From: an uncultured Bacteroidales bacterium | GTDB taxonomy: Bacteria; Bacteroidota; Bacteroidia; Bacteroidales; F082 | Length of the DNA: 64,000 nt | Direction: 5' to 3' | NCBI GenBank assembly: GCA_947303395.1 | Contig: CAMYYD010000009.1 | Span: forward strand, 23,677 to 87,676 | Part shown: positions 47,545 to 57,366 of the stretch, one piece after another | Position numbering within the stretch: position 1 is the stretch's first letter | Layout: each line of letters opens with the position of its first letter | Made by a program: the position numbers and the translations under genes | The notes under the pieces: model-generated | Databases searched by the model: none | What the model was told of the DNA's origin: nothing | Seen by the model: only the letters and a program-made list of their open reading frames with translations

Positions 47545-48423
47545 ATGAGAATAGCATTGTATGGTAGAGGCTTCGGCCCTGATTATGACGGACTTGTGAT
47601 AGAAGTCCTGCGTGTTTTGAAAAACGCCGGCACCGAAATCGTTGTGTATTCTGGCTTTTTGAATGACATCAAAAGATGTTTTTCGGAAGATATTGAATAT
47701 CACGCTTTTAACTCTTATGAACAGCTTAAGGGCAGGGCAGATGTGCTCCTTTCTTTCGGCGGCGACGGAACAATGCTTGATTCAGTGGAGTTTGTGCGCG
47801 ACACTGGCATCCCAGTACTCGGAATCAATATGGGTAGACTTGGTTTCCTGTCAAGCGTGTCGGCTAATGAGACTCTTGATGCGGTAAACATGATTCTGAA
47901 CGGTAATTATGAGGTCGAGAAACGCTCGTTGCTTGAATTGGTGGGCGAAGACGAACGTTTCAAAGGCATCAATTATGCTCTTAACGAATTGAGTGTCATG
48001 AGAAAAGACGGTAGCAGCCTTATTGTGATTCAAGTCTTCGTTGACGACAAACTGCTGAACACTTATTGGGCCGACGGTCTCATCTTGGCCACTCCAACCG
48101 GCTCGACAGCCTATTCTTTGAGCGCCGGAGGACCAATCGTGGCACCAAATAATGACAGTTTTTTAATAACTCCTATATCTGCACACAATTTAAGCGTGCG
48201 TCCTGTCGTTATATCTGACAAAAGTGTCGTGAAGATTAAAGTTGACGGCCGCTGCGACGCGTACGATTTAAGCTTGGATTCACGTACTAAACTGGTTAAT
48301 AAAACGTTAGAACTACAAATTAAAAAAGCTGATTTTAGCTTCAATATGGTGAAATTGCCAGGAAGAGATTTCTTCGAAGCCATCAGAAAAAAGCTCCTGT
48401 GGGGCAATGATGTCAGAAATTGA
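47545..48423 (+). CDS. nadK: NAD kinase
   Basis: NadK phosphorylates NAD to NADP in the cytoplasm. The 292-residue protein has LSFGGDGTMLDSVEFV (the GGDGT motif), GINMGRLGFLSS, the NE/D motif in NYALNELSVMRKDGSSL, and TPTGSTAYSLSAGG. All family motifs are complete. Confidence 0.96.
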   Translation: MRIALYGRGFGPDYDGLVIEVLRVLKNAGTEIVVYSGFLNDIKRCFSEDIEYHAFNSYEQLKGRADVLLSFGGDGTMLDSVEFVRDTGIPVLGINMGRLGFLSSVSANETLDAVNMILNGNYEVEKRSLLELVGEDERFKGINYALNELSVMRKDGSSLIVIQVFVDDKLLNTYWADGLILATPTGSTAYSLSAGGPIVAPNNDSFLITPISAHNLSVRPVVISDKSVVKIKVDGRCDAYDLSLDSRTKLVNKTLELQIKKADFSFNMVKLPGRDFFEAIRKKLLWGNDVRN

Positions 48424-48463
48424 AAAAAAATTAACACCATAATAAAAATTATTTATAAATTTG

Positions 48464-48471
48464 TAGTTTTG
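48464..48471 (+). promoter_or_regulatory. -7 box before the DUF6089 gene
   Basis: TAGTTTTG, 53 bases before the ATG. It probably drives the DUF6089-uppS-bamA-ompH unit. Confidence 0.5.
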
Positions 48472-48523
48472 GTGAATAAAAAGATAAACGACTGTCTATC
48501 AATAGGAAAGAATTAAAAAACGG

Positions 48524-49390
48524 ATGAAAAATTGTAAAAAACATCTCGCCGTTACGTTATTTGTCTTGGTTTTTGGACTTTTTCTTAAGCCCGAAAGCGC
48601 TCGTTGTCAAGTGATTGAAGTGGGCGCTTCAGCTGGATTGTCGTCTTATTGGGGTGATATCAATCCTTGGAATCCATTGAACAAGAGTAAGTTAGGTGCC
48701 GGATTGGTGGTGAGATACTACGATAACGTCCGTTGGGCATTCCGCTTTTCATATACAAGCCAAACTATTGCCGGCAGCGACAAAGTTTCTGGTTATAAAC
48801 CGGAACGCGGCCTGTCGTTTAGCACCAAAATCAATGACTTCGCGCTGATTGCAGAGTTTAACTTTCTTAATTATTTCACGGGCAGCAAACGTAGCAAATT
48901 TTCACCATATCTTTTTGGCGGTCTATCGTTTTTCACATTTAATCCGAAAGCTGATGATGGCACCGAACTTTGCAACTTACTTACTGATGTCGACTATGAT
49001 AGCTCGATTCCGGAAAACGGAAAGGCGAAATATACAAAATCAGCGTTGTCATTGCCTTTCGGAATGGGCGTGAAATATAGTCTTGGCAAAAAAGTGGGTC
49101 TTACCGTGGAATGGCGATTTAACCTCGCTTTCACAGATTGGATTGACGACTGCCACGCATATTATCCGACATATGCCAGCGGCAAAGAACCGTTCGTACA
49201 TTATAGCGATCCTACCGGACTGACTGCCGATGGGAATAACGCGAACGACAAAAAATATGTGCAACGTGGCAATTATTCGGATTACGACTGGTATGGATAC
49301 CTGAACGTGTCTCTGGTTTATAAATTTATCCTACCTAAGAAAGATAAATGTTACTCGGACGCGAATAGAAATAGTTATGTAACTTATTGA
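48524..49390 (+). CDS. DUF6089-family outer-membrane barrel protein
   Basis: A signal peptide ([23 protein letters not shown]) precedes a barrel of the type found directly upstream of uppS-bamA in Bacteroidota: [55 protein letters not shown]. It has 288 residues. The function is unknown; its constant placement suggests a link to outer-membrane assembly. Confidence 0.8.
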   Translation: MKNCKKHLAVTLFVLVFGLFLKPESARCQVIEVGASAGLSSYWGDINPWNPLNKSKLGAGLVVRYYDNVRWAFRFSYTSQTIAGSDKVSGYKPERGLSFSTKINDFALIAEFNFLNYFTGSKRSKFSPYLFGGLSFFTFNPKADDGTELCNLLTDVDYDSSIPENGKAKYTKSALSLPFGMGVKYSLGKKVGLTVEWRFNLAFTDWIDDCHAYYPTYASGKEPFVHYSDPTGLTADGNNANDKKYVQRGNYSDYDWYGYLNVSLVYKFILPKKDKCYSDANRNSYVTY

Positions 49391-49397
49391 TAAACAA

Positions 49398-50144
49398 ATG
49401 AATAGTGTAAAAGATAAGATAATCGTTGAGCGCCTGCCACAGCATATAGCCGTCATTATGGACGGTAACGGACGCTGGGCGAAAGAACAGGGTAAAATGC
49501 GTGTTTTCGGTCATCAGCATGGCGTGGATGCCGTGAGAAACACCACCGAGGCATGCGCTGAACTTGGCGTGAAATATCTTACTTTGTACGCTTTTTCAAC
49601 TGAAAATTGGAACCGTTCCTCTTTTGAAGTGGATGCTTTGATGTCGTTATTGACAAACGCTCTGAAAAATGAGCTTAAGACATTGAACGACAACAATATA
49701 CGTCTTAATGCAATAGGCGATCTAAAACGCCTCCCAAAATCACAGTACGACGCTTTGATGTATGCTATCGACAACACAAAGAACAATACTCGAATGACTC
49801 TGACCCTCTGTCTCAGCTACTCAAGCCGCTGGGAACTGACAAAGATGGTAAAAGACATCGCGACCGAAGTTAAGGAAGGCAAGATTGATCCTGAACAGGT
49901 TGACGAAGCATTGATAAACAATCATTTGGCTACTGCAGGAATGCCTGACCCTGATTTGCTTATCCGCACAAGCGGCGAGGAGAGAATCAGTAACTACTTG
50001 CTTTGGCAGATTGCTTATTCTGAATTGTATTTCACGAAAAAATACTGGCCTGATTTCAAAAAAGAGGATTTGTACGAGGCTATCGTTGATTATCAAAGCA
50101 GAGAACGCAGGTTCGGAAAGACTAGTGAACAACTTAAAAAGTAA
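49398..50144 (+). CDS. uppS: Isoprenyl transferase (undecaprenyl diphosphate synthase)
   Basis: UppS makes the C55 carrier lipid for peptidoglycan and surface glycans by adding isoprene units to farnesyl diphosphate. The 248-residue protein shows [17 protein letters not shown] (catalytic Asp), [12 protein letters not shown] and the C-terminal [18 protein letters not shown]. Family length is typical. It begins 7 bases after the DUF6089 gene. Confidence 0.96.
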   Translation: MNSVKDKIIVERLPQHIAVIMDGNGRWAKEQGKMRVFGHQHGVDAVRNTTEACAELGVKYLTLYAFSTENWNRSSFEVDALMSLLTNALKNELKTLNDNNIRLNAIGDLKRLPKSQYDALMYAIDNTKNNTRMTLTLCLSYSSRWELTKMVKDIATEVKEGKIDPEQVDEALINNHLATAGMPDPDLLIRTSGEERISNYLLWQIAYSELYFTKKYWPDFKKEDLYEAIVDYQSRERRFGKTSEQLKK

Positions 50145-50149
50145 GGAAA

Positions 50150-52807
50150 ATGACTTTTTTGAAAAAGTGTAAAATATTTGCAATTGCTTTGTTATGCTGG
50201 AGTTTCCTCATGACAGGCTTTGTCGCAAAATCTCAGATTCAAGTGGGGAACGACCTTTCTGAGATTGATTATTCGTTTCCTCGTGAATATGAAATCGGCG
50301 GTATCACCGTCACGGGTGTGCAATATGTCGATCCGGCCGTGGTGGTCATGCTTTCGGGCTTGCATGTGGGTATGACAGTGAAGGTGCCAGGCGATAAAAT
50401 CACGCAGGCAATCAAAAATCTCTGGGAACAAGGACTTTTTGAAGATATCCAGATAACCCAGACTCAAAGAGTTGGCGGCAAGATTTTCCTGAATATCGAT
50501 ATGAAAGAACGTCCTAGAATCAGTAAATTCTCGTTTAAAGGCGTGAAAAAGTCTGAAGCTGAGGAACTTAGAAAGAAAATCAATATCACTCGCGGCGATG
50601 TTGCAACAGAGCATACTTTCACCAAAACATCAGGAATTATCAAGAATTATTACGCCGACAAAGGTTATCTCAATACTGAGGTTAAAATGACTCCTGTGCC
50701 TGACACAACGATGGAGAATTATGTGACAGTCATCATCAATGTCGATAAAAAGTCGAAAGTCCGCATCGGAGAAATCGTCGTGAATGGTAATGATGTCTTG
50801 ACCGACGGACAAATCCGCTCGGCAATGAAAGAGACCAAACGCAGAGGTAAATTCGATCCACTTCGTCCACTTGGCGCTTCCTTTGTGAACACTGTGTGGG
50901 ATCTCATCACATTCCGACCTGTCGCCGCAGAAGACGAGGTCGTGTGGTATTTCACGGAAAATATCCGCCCGAGAATTTTTAAATCATCACGCTACGATGA
51001 AGATAATTATGAAGACGACAAACGGCTTATTATAAAGAAATACAACGAGAAAGGTTATCGTGACGCTAAGATTGTAAAAGACTCAGTGTATGTGATGGAC
51101 GATAAGAATATCGGCATATCTATTGATGTTAATGAAGGTCATAAGTATTATTTTGGCAATATCACTTGGGTTGGAAATACAAAATATGATACGGCAACTT
51201 TGAACAAAGTGCTTGGCATTAGAAAAGGCGATGTCTACAATCAAGAACTTCTCGATAAGAACCTGACTTACAGCGAAGGCGGATATGACGTTTCGTCGCT
51301 GTACATGGACGATGGCTACCTCTTCTTCCGCGTCGACCCTATAGAAATCAGAGTGGATAACGACACCATCGACCTCGAAATGAGAATGAGTGAAGGCGAT
51401 CAGGCTACGATAAAACATGTAACGGTTCAGGGAAATACCAAAACCAACGACCGAATCATTATTCGTGAGATGTATACACGTCCTGGTCAGCTCTACAGCC
51501 GTAGCGATATCATGAGAACCATGCGCGAACTGTCGGCTTTGCAGTATTTCGACTCCCAAAAACTCCTCCCTGATATCCAACCTGATCCTGCTGACGGCAC
51601 CGTCGATATCAATTATGTGGTTGAGGAGACCCCAAACGACCAGATTGAGCTTTCCGCTGGATGGGGATATAACCGTCTGATGCTTTCTTTGGGCTTGAAT
51701 TTGAACAATGTGTCACTGAGAAACTTCTTGAAGAGAGATGCATGGCGCCCGATTCCGGCTGGCGACGGACAAAAACTCTCGTTTAGAATTCAGACATACG
51801 GTACCACATATATTAATTATGGTGTGACGTTTACTGAGCCTTGGCTAGGCGGCAAGAAACCTAACTCGTTGACAGTTTCTGTTTATCACTCGACGTATAA
51901 GAACACTTATACCGAAACGATAGGTATTTTCAGACAAACAGGTTTCTCTGTCGGTATCGGAACACGTTTGAAATGGCCTGATGACTACTTCACATTATAC
52001 AATGGTATCAATGTAATCCGTTATACCTTAAGCAATTATAAGAATATCTTTAATTTCGGTACAGGAAACGGCAATTTCAACCTCATCGGATATAACATCA
52101 CCTTCGGTCGTAACTCGACAAGCCACCCGATTTATCCTCGATTTGGATCGGAATTTGTGCTTTCTCTTGAGGTGACACCTCCGTATTCATTGTTCAATCC
52201 TGTCGATTACGAAGCGAAATACCCTGATCAGGATGAGCGAGAGGACGCAATGTACCACTGGGTAGAGTTCCATAAATGGAAATTCAAGGCGGCACTTTAT
52301 ACCGAGGTCGCTGAAAAACTTGTCGTGATGACGCGTGCTCGCTTCGGCTTGTTGGGCTACTATAATCCCGCAATCGGTATCACTCCGTTCCAGCGTTTCT
52401 GCTTGGGTGGTGACGGTCTGACGGGCTCGTATAACTTCGATGGCCGCGAGCTTATCGGTATGCGTGGTTACGCCAACAACTCACTGACTCCTGATTACAC
52501 ATCGAACAGCAGCGAAGGCGGTAATATCTTCGTCAAATATACAATGGAGCTTCGTTATCCTCTGACTCTCAACCCGCAAGCGACAATCTATGCGCTTTCT
52601 TTCGTTGAGGCTGGTAACTGCTGGCTCGGATTCGATAAGTTCAATCCGTTTGATTTGTACCGTTCAGCTGGTCTCGGTGTGAGAATTTACCTGCCGATGT
52701 TCGGTATGCTCGGTCTCGACTGGGGCTATGGATTCGACGAAGTACCTGGCGCAAAAGATGCATCGGGTAGCCAGTTCCACTTCTCAATCGGAGGCTCAAT
52801 TGATTAA
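50150..52807 (+). CDS. bamA: Outer-membrane protein assembly factor BamA
   Basis: BamA inserts beta-barrel proteins in the outer membrane. After a signal peptide (to about residue 28) come five POTRA domains (EIGGITVTGVQYVDPAVV, RISKFSFKGVKKSEAEE, VRIGEIVVNGNDVL, YFGNITWVGNTKYD, IKHVTVQGNTKTND) and a 16-stranded barrel that ends in FHFSIGGSID. The conserved GGDGLTGSYNFDGRELIGMRGY block is the BamA loop-6 region with VRGY-like sequence. The length is 885 residues. Confidence 0.95.
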   Translation: MTFLKKCKIFAIALLCWSFLMTGFVAKSQIQVGNDLSEIDYSFPREYEIGGITVTGVQYVDPAVVVMLSGLHVGMTVKVPGDKITQAIKNLWEQGLFEDIQITQTQRVGGKIFLNIDMKERPRISKFSFKGVKKSEAEELRKKINITRGDVATEHTFTKTSGIIKNYYADKGYLNTEVKMTPVPDTTMENYVTVIINVDKKSKVRIGEIVVNGNDVLTDGQIRSAMKETKRRGKFDPLRPLGASFVNTVWDLITFRPVAAEDEVVWYFTENIRPRIFKSSRYDEDNYEDDKRLIIKKYNEKGYRDAKIVKDSVYVMDDKNIGISIDVNEGHKYYFGNITWVGNTKYDTATLNKVLGIRKGDVYNQELLDKNLTYSEGGYDVSSLYMDDGYLFFRVDPIEIRVDNDTIDLEMRMSEGDQATIKHVTVQGNTKTNDRIIIREMYTRPGQLYSRSDIMRTMRELSALQYFDSQKLLPDIQPDPADGTVDINYVVEETPNDQIELSAGWGYNRLMLSLGLNLNNVSLRNFLKRDAWRPIPAGDGQKLSFRIQTYGTTYINYGVTFTEPWLGGKKPNSLTVSVYHSTYKNTYTETIGIFRQTGFSVGIGTRLKWPDDYFTLYNGINVIRYTLSNYKNIFNFGTGNGNFNLIGYNITFGRNSTSHPIYPRFGSEFVLSLEVTPPYSLFNPVDYEAKYPDQDEREDAMYHWVEFHKWKFKAALYTEVAEKLVVMTRARFGLLGYYNPAIGITPFQRFCLGGDGLTGSYNFDGRELIGMRGYANNSLTPDYTSNSSEGGNIFVKYTMELRYPLTLNPQATIYALSFVEAGNCWLGFDKFNPFDLYRSAGLGVRIYLPMFGMLGLDWGYGFDEVPGAKDASGSQFHFSIGGSID

Positions 52808-52823
52808 AAGAATAATTTGAAAA

Positions 52824-53435
52824 ATGAATGATATGAAAACAAGAACATTATTTTTGGTCGCATTTCTGATGATGCTCGGAATCTCAACGGTTAAAGCTCA
52901 GGGAAATCAGAAAATAGCCTACGTCGACACGGATTATATCTTACTGAATATTCCGGAATACGGCGATGCTCAGGAAGAGATTAACCAGATGTCGGTAAGA
53001 TGGGAAAAAGAACTCAAAGGTTTGCGCGACAAGCTTGATCAGATGAAACGCGATTATCAGACAGAATCAGTTCTCCTTTCTGATGATATGAAAAAGAAAA
53101 AAGAAGAGGCAATTGCTGCAAAAGAACAGGAATTAGTGACTCTTCAAATGCAATATTTCGGACCGGAAGGCGAGCTTTTCTCAAAACGCACCGAACTTGT
53201 TCAGCCTATTCAGGAGAAGATTTACAACGCTATAACTCAGGTGGCGCAAGTGAAAAACTACACTTTTGTACTCGATAAAGCTGCTGGAGCTACAGTGCTG
53301 TATTGCAACGACAAATTCGACATCAGCGATGAAGTGCTCGATGAGATCGGAAATGTGATGCAGACCGTTCGCCGTCAGGATAGAAAACGCTCAAACAGCA
53401 CAGCCGGCACTAAACCTGCTGAAGGAAAGAAATAA
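52824..53435 (+). CDS. OmpH/Skp family periplasmic chaperone 1
   Basis: The 203-residue protein has a signal peptide (RTLFLVAFLMMLGISTVKA) and the OmpH/Skp layout: a strand (KIAYVDTDYILLNIPEYGDA), a long coiled coil (residues about 50-130) and a C-terminal strand (TFVLDKAAGATVLYCND). Skp holds unfolded outer-membrane proteins in the periplasm for BamA. A lysine/serine-rich tail follows. It lies 16 bases after bamA. Confidence 0.9.
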   Translation: MNDMKTRTLFLVAFLMMLGISTVKAQGNQKIAYVDTDYILLNIPEYGDAQEEINQMSVRWEKELKGLRDKLDQMKRDYQTESVLLSDDMKKKKEEAIAAKEQELVTLQMQYFGPEGELFSKRTELVQPIQEKIYNAITQVAQVKNYTFVLDKAAGATVLYCNDKFDISDEVLDEIGNVMQTVRRQDRKRSNSTAGTKPAEGKK

Positions 53436-53449
53436 ACATTGCAAAAATA

Positions 53450-53481
53450 TTTGACGCATTAACAAAAAAGTAGTATTTTTG
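53450..53481 (+). promoter_or_regulatory. Complete Bacteroidota promoter before the second ompH gene
   Basis: TTTG (53450-53453), 20 bases, TATTTTTG (53474-53481): a full match to the -33/-7 consensus with ideal spacing. The second chaperone may thus be made at a different rate from the bamA transcript. Confidence 0.72.
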
Positions 53482-53515
53482 CAAAAAATTAGATAATAAT
53501 CAAATAAAATAAAAA

Positions 53516-54025
53516 ATGAAAAAGTTAACTAAAGTATTGGTTTTGTTAGTGTTAGCATTAGGAATCGGATTTGGAGCTAACGCACAGGGAATGAAAATCG
53601 GTTATGTCGACTCACAAGCAATCATTGACTTGATGCCGGAAAGCGCTAAGATTCAGCAGGATATGCAGGCTTATTACAGCGAGCTTCAGGCTGAATTGCA
53701 GGCAATGGCAACAGAATATCAGACAAAGATGAGAGACTATGAGGCTAACTCAGCAACAATGTCAAACATCCTCCGTCAGTCAAAAGAAAAGGAAATCGTG
53801 GACCTTCAGGGTAGAATCCAGGATTTCCAGGCAAATGCTGAAAGCGATTTCGCTGCAAAACAGGAAGAACTTTCAAAACCTATGCTCGACAAGATCAAGA
53901 AAGCCATCGACGACGTGGTGAAAGCCAAAGGTCTGGCATACGTGTTCGAGAAGACAGTTATCCTTTCAATTGGTGACAGTGCAATCGACGTCACTCCAGA
54001 TGTTAAAGCGAAACTCGGTCTCTAA
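53516..54025 (+). CDS. OmpH/Skp family periplasmic chaperone 2
   Basis: The 169-residue paralogue of the protein just upstream has a signal peptide (TKVLVLLVLALGIGFGANA), KIGYVDSQAIIDLMPESAKI, a coiled coil rich in Gln and Glu and the C-terminal strand YVFEKTVILSIGDSAIDVT. The pair is typical in this phylum and may serve different client sets. A strong promoter precedes it and a terminator follows. Confidence 0.92.
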   Translation: MKKLTKVLVLLVLALGIGFGANAQGMKIGYVDSQAIIDLMPESAKIQQDMQAYYSELQAELQAMATEYQTKMRDYEANSATMSNILRQSKEKEIVDLQGRIQDFQANAESDFAAKQEELSKPMLDKIKKAIDDVVKAKGLAYVFEKTVILSIGDSAIDVTPDVKAKLGL

Positions 54026-54052
54026 GATAAGAGATAAAAGATTATAGATAAT

Positions 54053-54090
54053 AGAAGAGGAGCCTCATGCGAAGCTCCTCTTCTCTCTTT
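54053..54090. terminator. Bidirectional terminator after the ompH genes
   Basis: An 11-bp perfect stem, AGAAGAGGAGC (54053-54063) and GCTCCTCTTCT (54074-54084), 10-base loop, followed by CTCTTTTATC. It lies between convergent genes. Confidence 0.8.
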
Positions 54091-54093
54091 TAT

Positions 54094-55167
54094 CTAATCA
54101 ATGGATACTTTCATAAACCGCAACGCCCTCGTGATGAATTTCGGCAACGGCTTGTAGTCGTTTCTACGTTTCAAGTTAATGTAAAGTCCTAACTTCCTGA
54201 TTACCGGAATCTTAAATGTCTCAACAAACTCGATGAGCGTTCCGTCAGGGTCTTCAACGTAGGTGAAATGACCGTTGGCATCGCCCATGTCGAAGTTGAC
54301 ACCGCTGTCGCACACAAAGTCGTGACCCAGTGCTTTGGCGGCCTCTTGAACCTTGTCCATGTTGCGGACATCGAAACAGAGATGAATGAATCCTGGATCG
54401 CCCCACCAACGTCCTTCAAGAGTCTTACGTGGCTCAATATCAAAGTTCTGCACCAATTCTATGTGTGAGTTGCCCATCAAGTCGCTGAGCGGACCGCAGA
54501 CTGGCTTCGAGCGTTTCAGCTCTACACGACGAATCTTGCAGTTCCCGCCAATTATATCGCCAAAGTCATTGAAGACATCGGTTTTATCGTAAGCAACTAT
54601 ATCATAATCAAGGAGTTTGCTGTAAAACTCGATGGATTTGTCCATGTTCGACACTCCAATCACAACGCCGTTTGAACCTCCAGTGTGTTGCTCAACATCA
54701 AGGAAACAATAGTCATCTTTCTCAATCTCATAAATGTTACCCCACGGGTCTTGGATGTAGAAATGCTCAAGTCCGAGAGGCGACACGCTGATATCGCTTA
54801 AAATCGTTATCTCATTGTCTAAAAAATGGTTATATGCGATATTGATGTCTTTGGCTTTGACTTTGCAGATGTTAATTCCAAGATCGCCCAAGCGTAAAGG
54901 CTCTTTAGGATAAACCACCTTACGACCTTGTGGTTGCCAGATCTCGAATCCGCCGCCGCCGCGTTGTGTGATGGCCAGAATGGCGTGACGAGGTTGCGGT
55001 TTGCCTCCTGTGTATGGAAGCATGCGCTCGGCTACTCCTTCGTCGTCAACCATAGGAATCTGGATGTTCAGATGCCTGTTATACCATTGCCACGCTGTCT
55101 GGAGGTCTTCAACTCCAATGCCTACCTGCTGGATTCCGCAGATGACTTTTTCTTTTTCTTTTTTCAT
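54094..55167 (-). CDS. VOC (glyoxalase/dioxygenase-fold) protein with two domains
   Basis: The 357-residue protein has two vicinal-oxygen-chelate units: 1-145 (GIQQVGIGVEDLQTAWQWYNRHL ... YIQDPWGNIYEIEKDD) and about 160-320 (GVVIGVSNMDKSIEFYSKLLDYDI ... GFIHLCFDV ... DPDGTLIEFVETF). In unit 2 the His of GFIHL and Glu of LIEFVE can be metal ligands; the first ligand position is not His. A long C-terminal tail is basic. The reaction is unknown. The stop of the SDR gene overlaps its ATG by one base, so the two are coupled. Confidence 0.8.
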   Translation of the reverse strand: MKKEKEKVICGIQQVGIGVEDLQTAWQWYNRHLNIQIPMVDDEGVAERMLPYTGGKPQPRHAILAITQRGGGGFEIWQPQGRKVVYPKEPLRLGDLGINICKVKAKDINIAYNHFLDNEITILSDISVSPLGLEHFYIQDPWGNIYEIEKDDYCFLDVEQHTGGSNGVVIGVSNMDKSIEFYSKLLDYDIVAYDKTDVFNDFGDIIGGNCKIRRVELKRSKPVCGPLSDLMGNSHIELVQNFDIEPRKTLEGRWWGDPGFIHLCFDVRNMDKVQEAAKALGHDFVCDSGVNFDMGDANGHFTYVEDPDGTLIEFVETFKIPVIRKLGLYINLKRRNDYKPLPKFITRALRFMKVSID

Positions 55168-55958
55168 TATGTTGGAGATATTTTGTTTGCAATTTTATAA
55201 TAAAGCCAAGGGATATACCTATTAATATAAGCCATTAGCAACTCGCTCTTTCCGATAAGTTTGCGGTGCCGTTCACGTTTGATGGCCTTCACCGCTCGTT
55301 CTGCCGCCTTGTCGACATCAAGCCCTTTCGCCTGACCGGCATCCATTTTCGCATATTTTTCACCGTTTCCCATCAAGGCGCTCTTGCTGATTGGCGTGTT
55401 GATGCGGCCAGGAATCAAAAACGTGACGTGTATATTCGGATACTCAAGATCAAGCGACTCGAAGAAGCCGAACAAGGCATGTTTTGAAGCGCAATATGAA
55501 GTTCTTAACGGGAAACCGAAAAGTCCTGCTAATGAAGTGGTTACAGACATATTCACATGCTCCGAAGCCAGAATTTCGTCTTTGAACTGCTTCACTAGAT
55601 AAACGCTGCTCCAATAGTTGATTTGCATGATTTTCTGGTCGATGGCAAAATCAGTCTCTAAACCACGGTCGCGCTGCGAAATGCCAGCGTTCAAGACATA
55701 CAAATCGATATGAAAACCAATGGATTTTATCTCTTTCACCAGTTCGTCGATAGAGGCAAACTCGGCGAAATTACATTCTTTGTAAAAAACCTTGACGCCC
55801 TCTTTCTCGCATATTTCTTTCGTCTCTTGAAGCTGTGTTTCGCCCAGTCCTGTCAGGAAAAGATTGCATTTCTCCTTGGCTAGATGACGCGCTATCGCAG
55901 CCCCGATTCCTGAGCTGGCACCTGTTACGAGAGCGTTTTTATTCTTTAGGTTAATCAT
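55167..55958 (-). CDS. Short-chain dehydrogenase/reductase
   Basis: The 263-residue protein has the SDR cofactor motif TGASSGIGAAIA, NAGISQRDRG, YCASKHAL (Tyr/Lys) and a C-terminal hydrophobic stretch. The tail resembles 3-ketosphinganine reductase-like and other lipid SDRs (AERAVKAIKRERHRKLIGKSE). I take the ATG at 55958 (MINLKNKNALVTG); the longer frame adds an improbable A/T-rich N-terminus. It is divergent from the alpha-oxoamine synthase. Confidence 0.83.
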   Translation of the reverse strand: MINLKNKNALVTGASSGIGAAIARHLAKEKCNLFLTGLGETQLQETKEICEKEGVKVFYKECNFAEFASIDELVKEIKSIGFHIDLYVLNAGISQRDRGLETDFAIDQKIMQINYWSSVYLVKQFKDEILASEHVNMSVTTSLAGLFGFPLRTSYCASKHALFGFFESLDLEYPNIHVTFLIPGRINTPISKSALMGNGEKYAKMDAGQAKGLDVDKAAERAVKAIKRERHRKLIGKSELLMAYINRYIPWLYYKIANKISPT

Positions 55959-55976
55959 TTTGACAAAAATATCCAA

Positions 55977-56009
55977 CAAAAATACAAAAAAATGTGTTTT
56001 AAATTCAAA
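55977..56009 (-). promoter_or_regulatory. Promoter of the SDR-VOC pair
   Basis: On the minus strand TTTG (56006-56009), 21 bases and TATTTTTG (55977-55984). A second TATTTTTG at 55964-55971 is closer to the ATG. Confidence 0.55.
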
Positions 56010-56072
56010 TTTTGAAAAAAATTCAAGAAAAATAAAAAAATGCAAATATTCATATACTGTAAATATTTTTAC

Positions 56073-56080
56073 TATCTTTG
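56073..56080 (+). promoter_or_regulatory. -7 box before the alpha-oxoamine synthase
   Basis: TATCTTTG within ACTATCTTTGCGAGA; the same 15 bases occur before the MarR gene at 58225-58239. No clear -33. Confidence 0.55.
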
Positions 56081-56104
56081 CGAGACAAAACAAATACTAT
56101 TAAA

Positions 56105-57364
56105 ATGGAAATTTTTGAAAGAATAGCTCACGATTCTGGTGGTCCGATCGGACAGTATATGGACCGCATTCACGGATATTTTGCATTCCCGCGTTTGGAA
56201 GGCGAACTCGGACCTCACATGCGTTTCAACGGTGTTGACGTTTTGTGCTGGAGTCTCAACAACTATCTCGGTTTGGCTAACCATCCTGAGATTAGAAAAG
56301 TTGACGCTGAAGCCGCTGCCCGTTGGGGTCTCGCTTACCCGATGGGAGCCCGTATGATGAGCGGTAACACACGTCTGCACGAACGCCTCGAACGCGAACT
56401 CGCTGACTTTGAGCACAAGGAAGACGCTTATGAGTTCAACTTCGGCTACCAGGGTATCGTGTCAACAATCGACGCACTTTGCACACGCAACGATGTCATC
56501 GTTTTCGACGCTGAAGCACATGCCTGCCTCATCGATGGAAAACGTCTCCACATGGGTCAGTCGTTCCACTTCAAACACAACGACATCGTCAGCTGCGAGA
56601 AGATGTTGCAGCGTGCTACCGAGGTTGTGAAGAAGACTGGTGGCGGTATTCTTCTCATCACCGAAGGCGTGTTCGGAATGACCGGCGCACTCGGTATTCT
56701 CGACCAGATTGTGGCTCTCAAAAAGAAATATCAGTTCCGTATCCTCATCGACGACGCTCACGGATTCGGCTGCATGGGTCCTACAGGCCGCGGCACATCA
56801 GAGCATTTCGGAGTGATGGACGACATTGACCTCTACATCGGCGCTTACGCTAAGTCAATGGCTATCAGAGGCGGCTTCGTGGCTGGTCCGAAAGTCATCA
56901 TCGACTACCTGAGATATAACATGCGTTCGCAAATGTACGCCAAGTCATTGCCGATGCCTATCGTCGAAGGCTGCTTGAAACGTTTGGAAATCATCCGCAG
57001 CAAAGAAGGTGACGAGCTTCGTAAGAAACTCTGGACAGTGACACGTACCTTGCAGAAAGGCTTCCGTGACCTCGGTTTCGAAATCGGACCGGCAGAGGCT
57101 TGTGTGACACCTATCTTCCTGCCAGGCAATGAGGTGCAGGCTGCTTGGATAGCACGCGATTTGCGTACAAACTACAAGATTTTCTGCTCAATCGTGACAT
57201 ATCCTGTCATCCCGAGAGGCATGATCATCTTCAGAATCATCCCTACGGCAGCACACTCGCTCGAAGACGTGGAATACACTTTGAACGCATTCAAGGAAAT
57301 CAAAGAAAAACTTGCCGCTGGCGAGTACGACAATCCTGAGATGCCTCAGATGGCTATTCTTTAA
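56105..57364 (+). CDS. Alpha-oxoamine synthase (serine palmitoyltransferase- or cysteate acyltransferase-like)
   Basis: The 419-residue PLP enzyme shows CWSLNNYLGLANHP, GARMMSGNTRLHERLE, DAEAHACLIDGKRL (His139), LIDDAHGFG and YAKSMAIRGGF with the PLP lysine Lys250. These enzymes condense an amino acid with an acyl thioester with loss of CO2. Bacteroidota use them for sphingoid bases (serine) and sulfonolipid capnoid bases (cysteate); KBL and BioF are less likely given the SDR directly behind. I take the ATG at 56105; the frame upstream uses a TTG in the promoter. Which amino acid is used cannot be read. Confidence 0.85.
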   Translation: MEIFERIAHDSGGPIGQYMDRIHGYFAFPRLEGELGPHMRFNGVDVLCWSLNNYLGLANHPEIRKVDAEAAARWGLAYPMGARMMSGNTRLHERLERELADFEHKEDAYEFNFGYQGIVSTIDALCTRNDVIVFDAEAHACLIDGKRLHMGQSFHFKHNDIVSCEKMLQRATEVVKKTGGGILLITEGVFGMTGALGILDQIVALKKKYQFRILIDDAHGFGCMGPTGRGTSEHFGVMDDIDLYIGAYAKSMAIRGGFVAGPKVIIDYLRYNMRSQMYAKSLPMPIVEGCLKRLEIIRSKEGDELRKKLWTVTRTLQKGFRDLGFEIGPAEACVTPIFLPGNEVQAAWIARDLRTNYKIFCSIVTYPVIPRGMIIFRIIPTAAHSLEDVEYTLNAFKEIKEKLAAGEYDNPEMPQMAIL

Positions 57365-57366
57365 TA

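Noticed and set aside
54094..55167. 4-hydroxyphenylpyruvate dioxygenase
   Set aside because: Length and two VOC units fit, but the first metal-ligand His and the typical HPPD C-terminal motifs are not seen.
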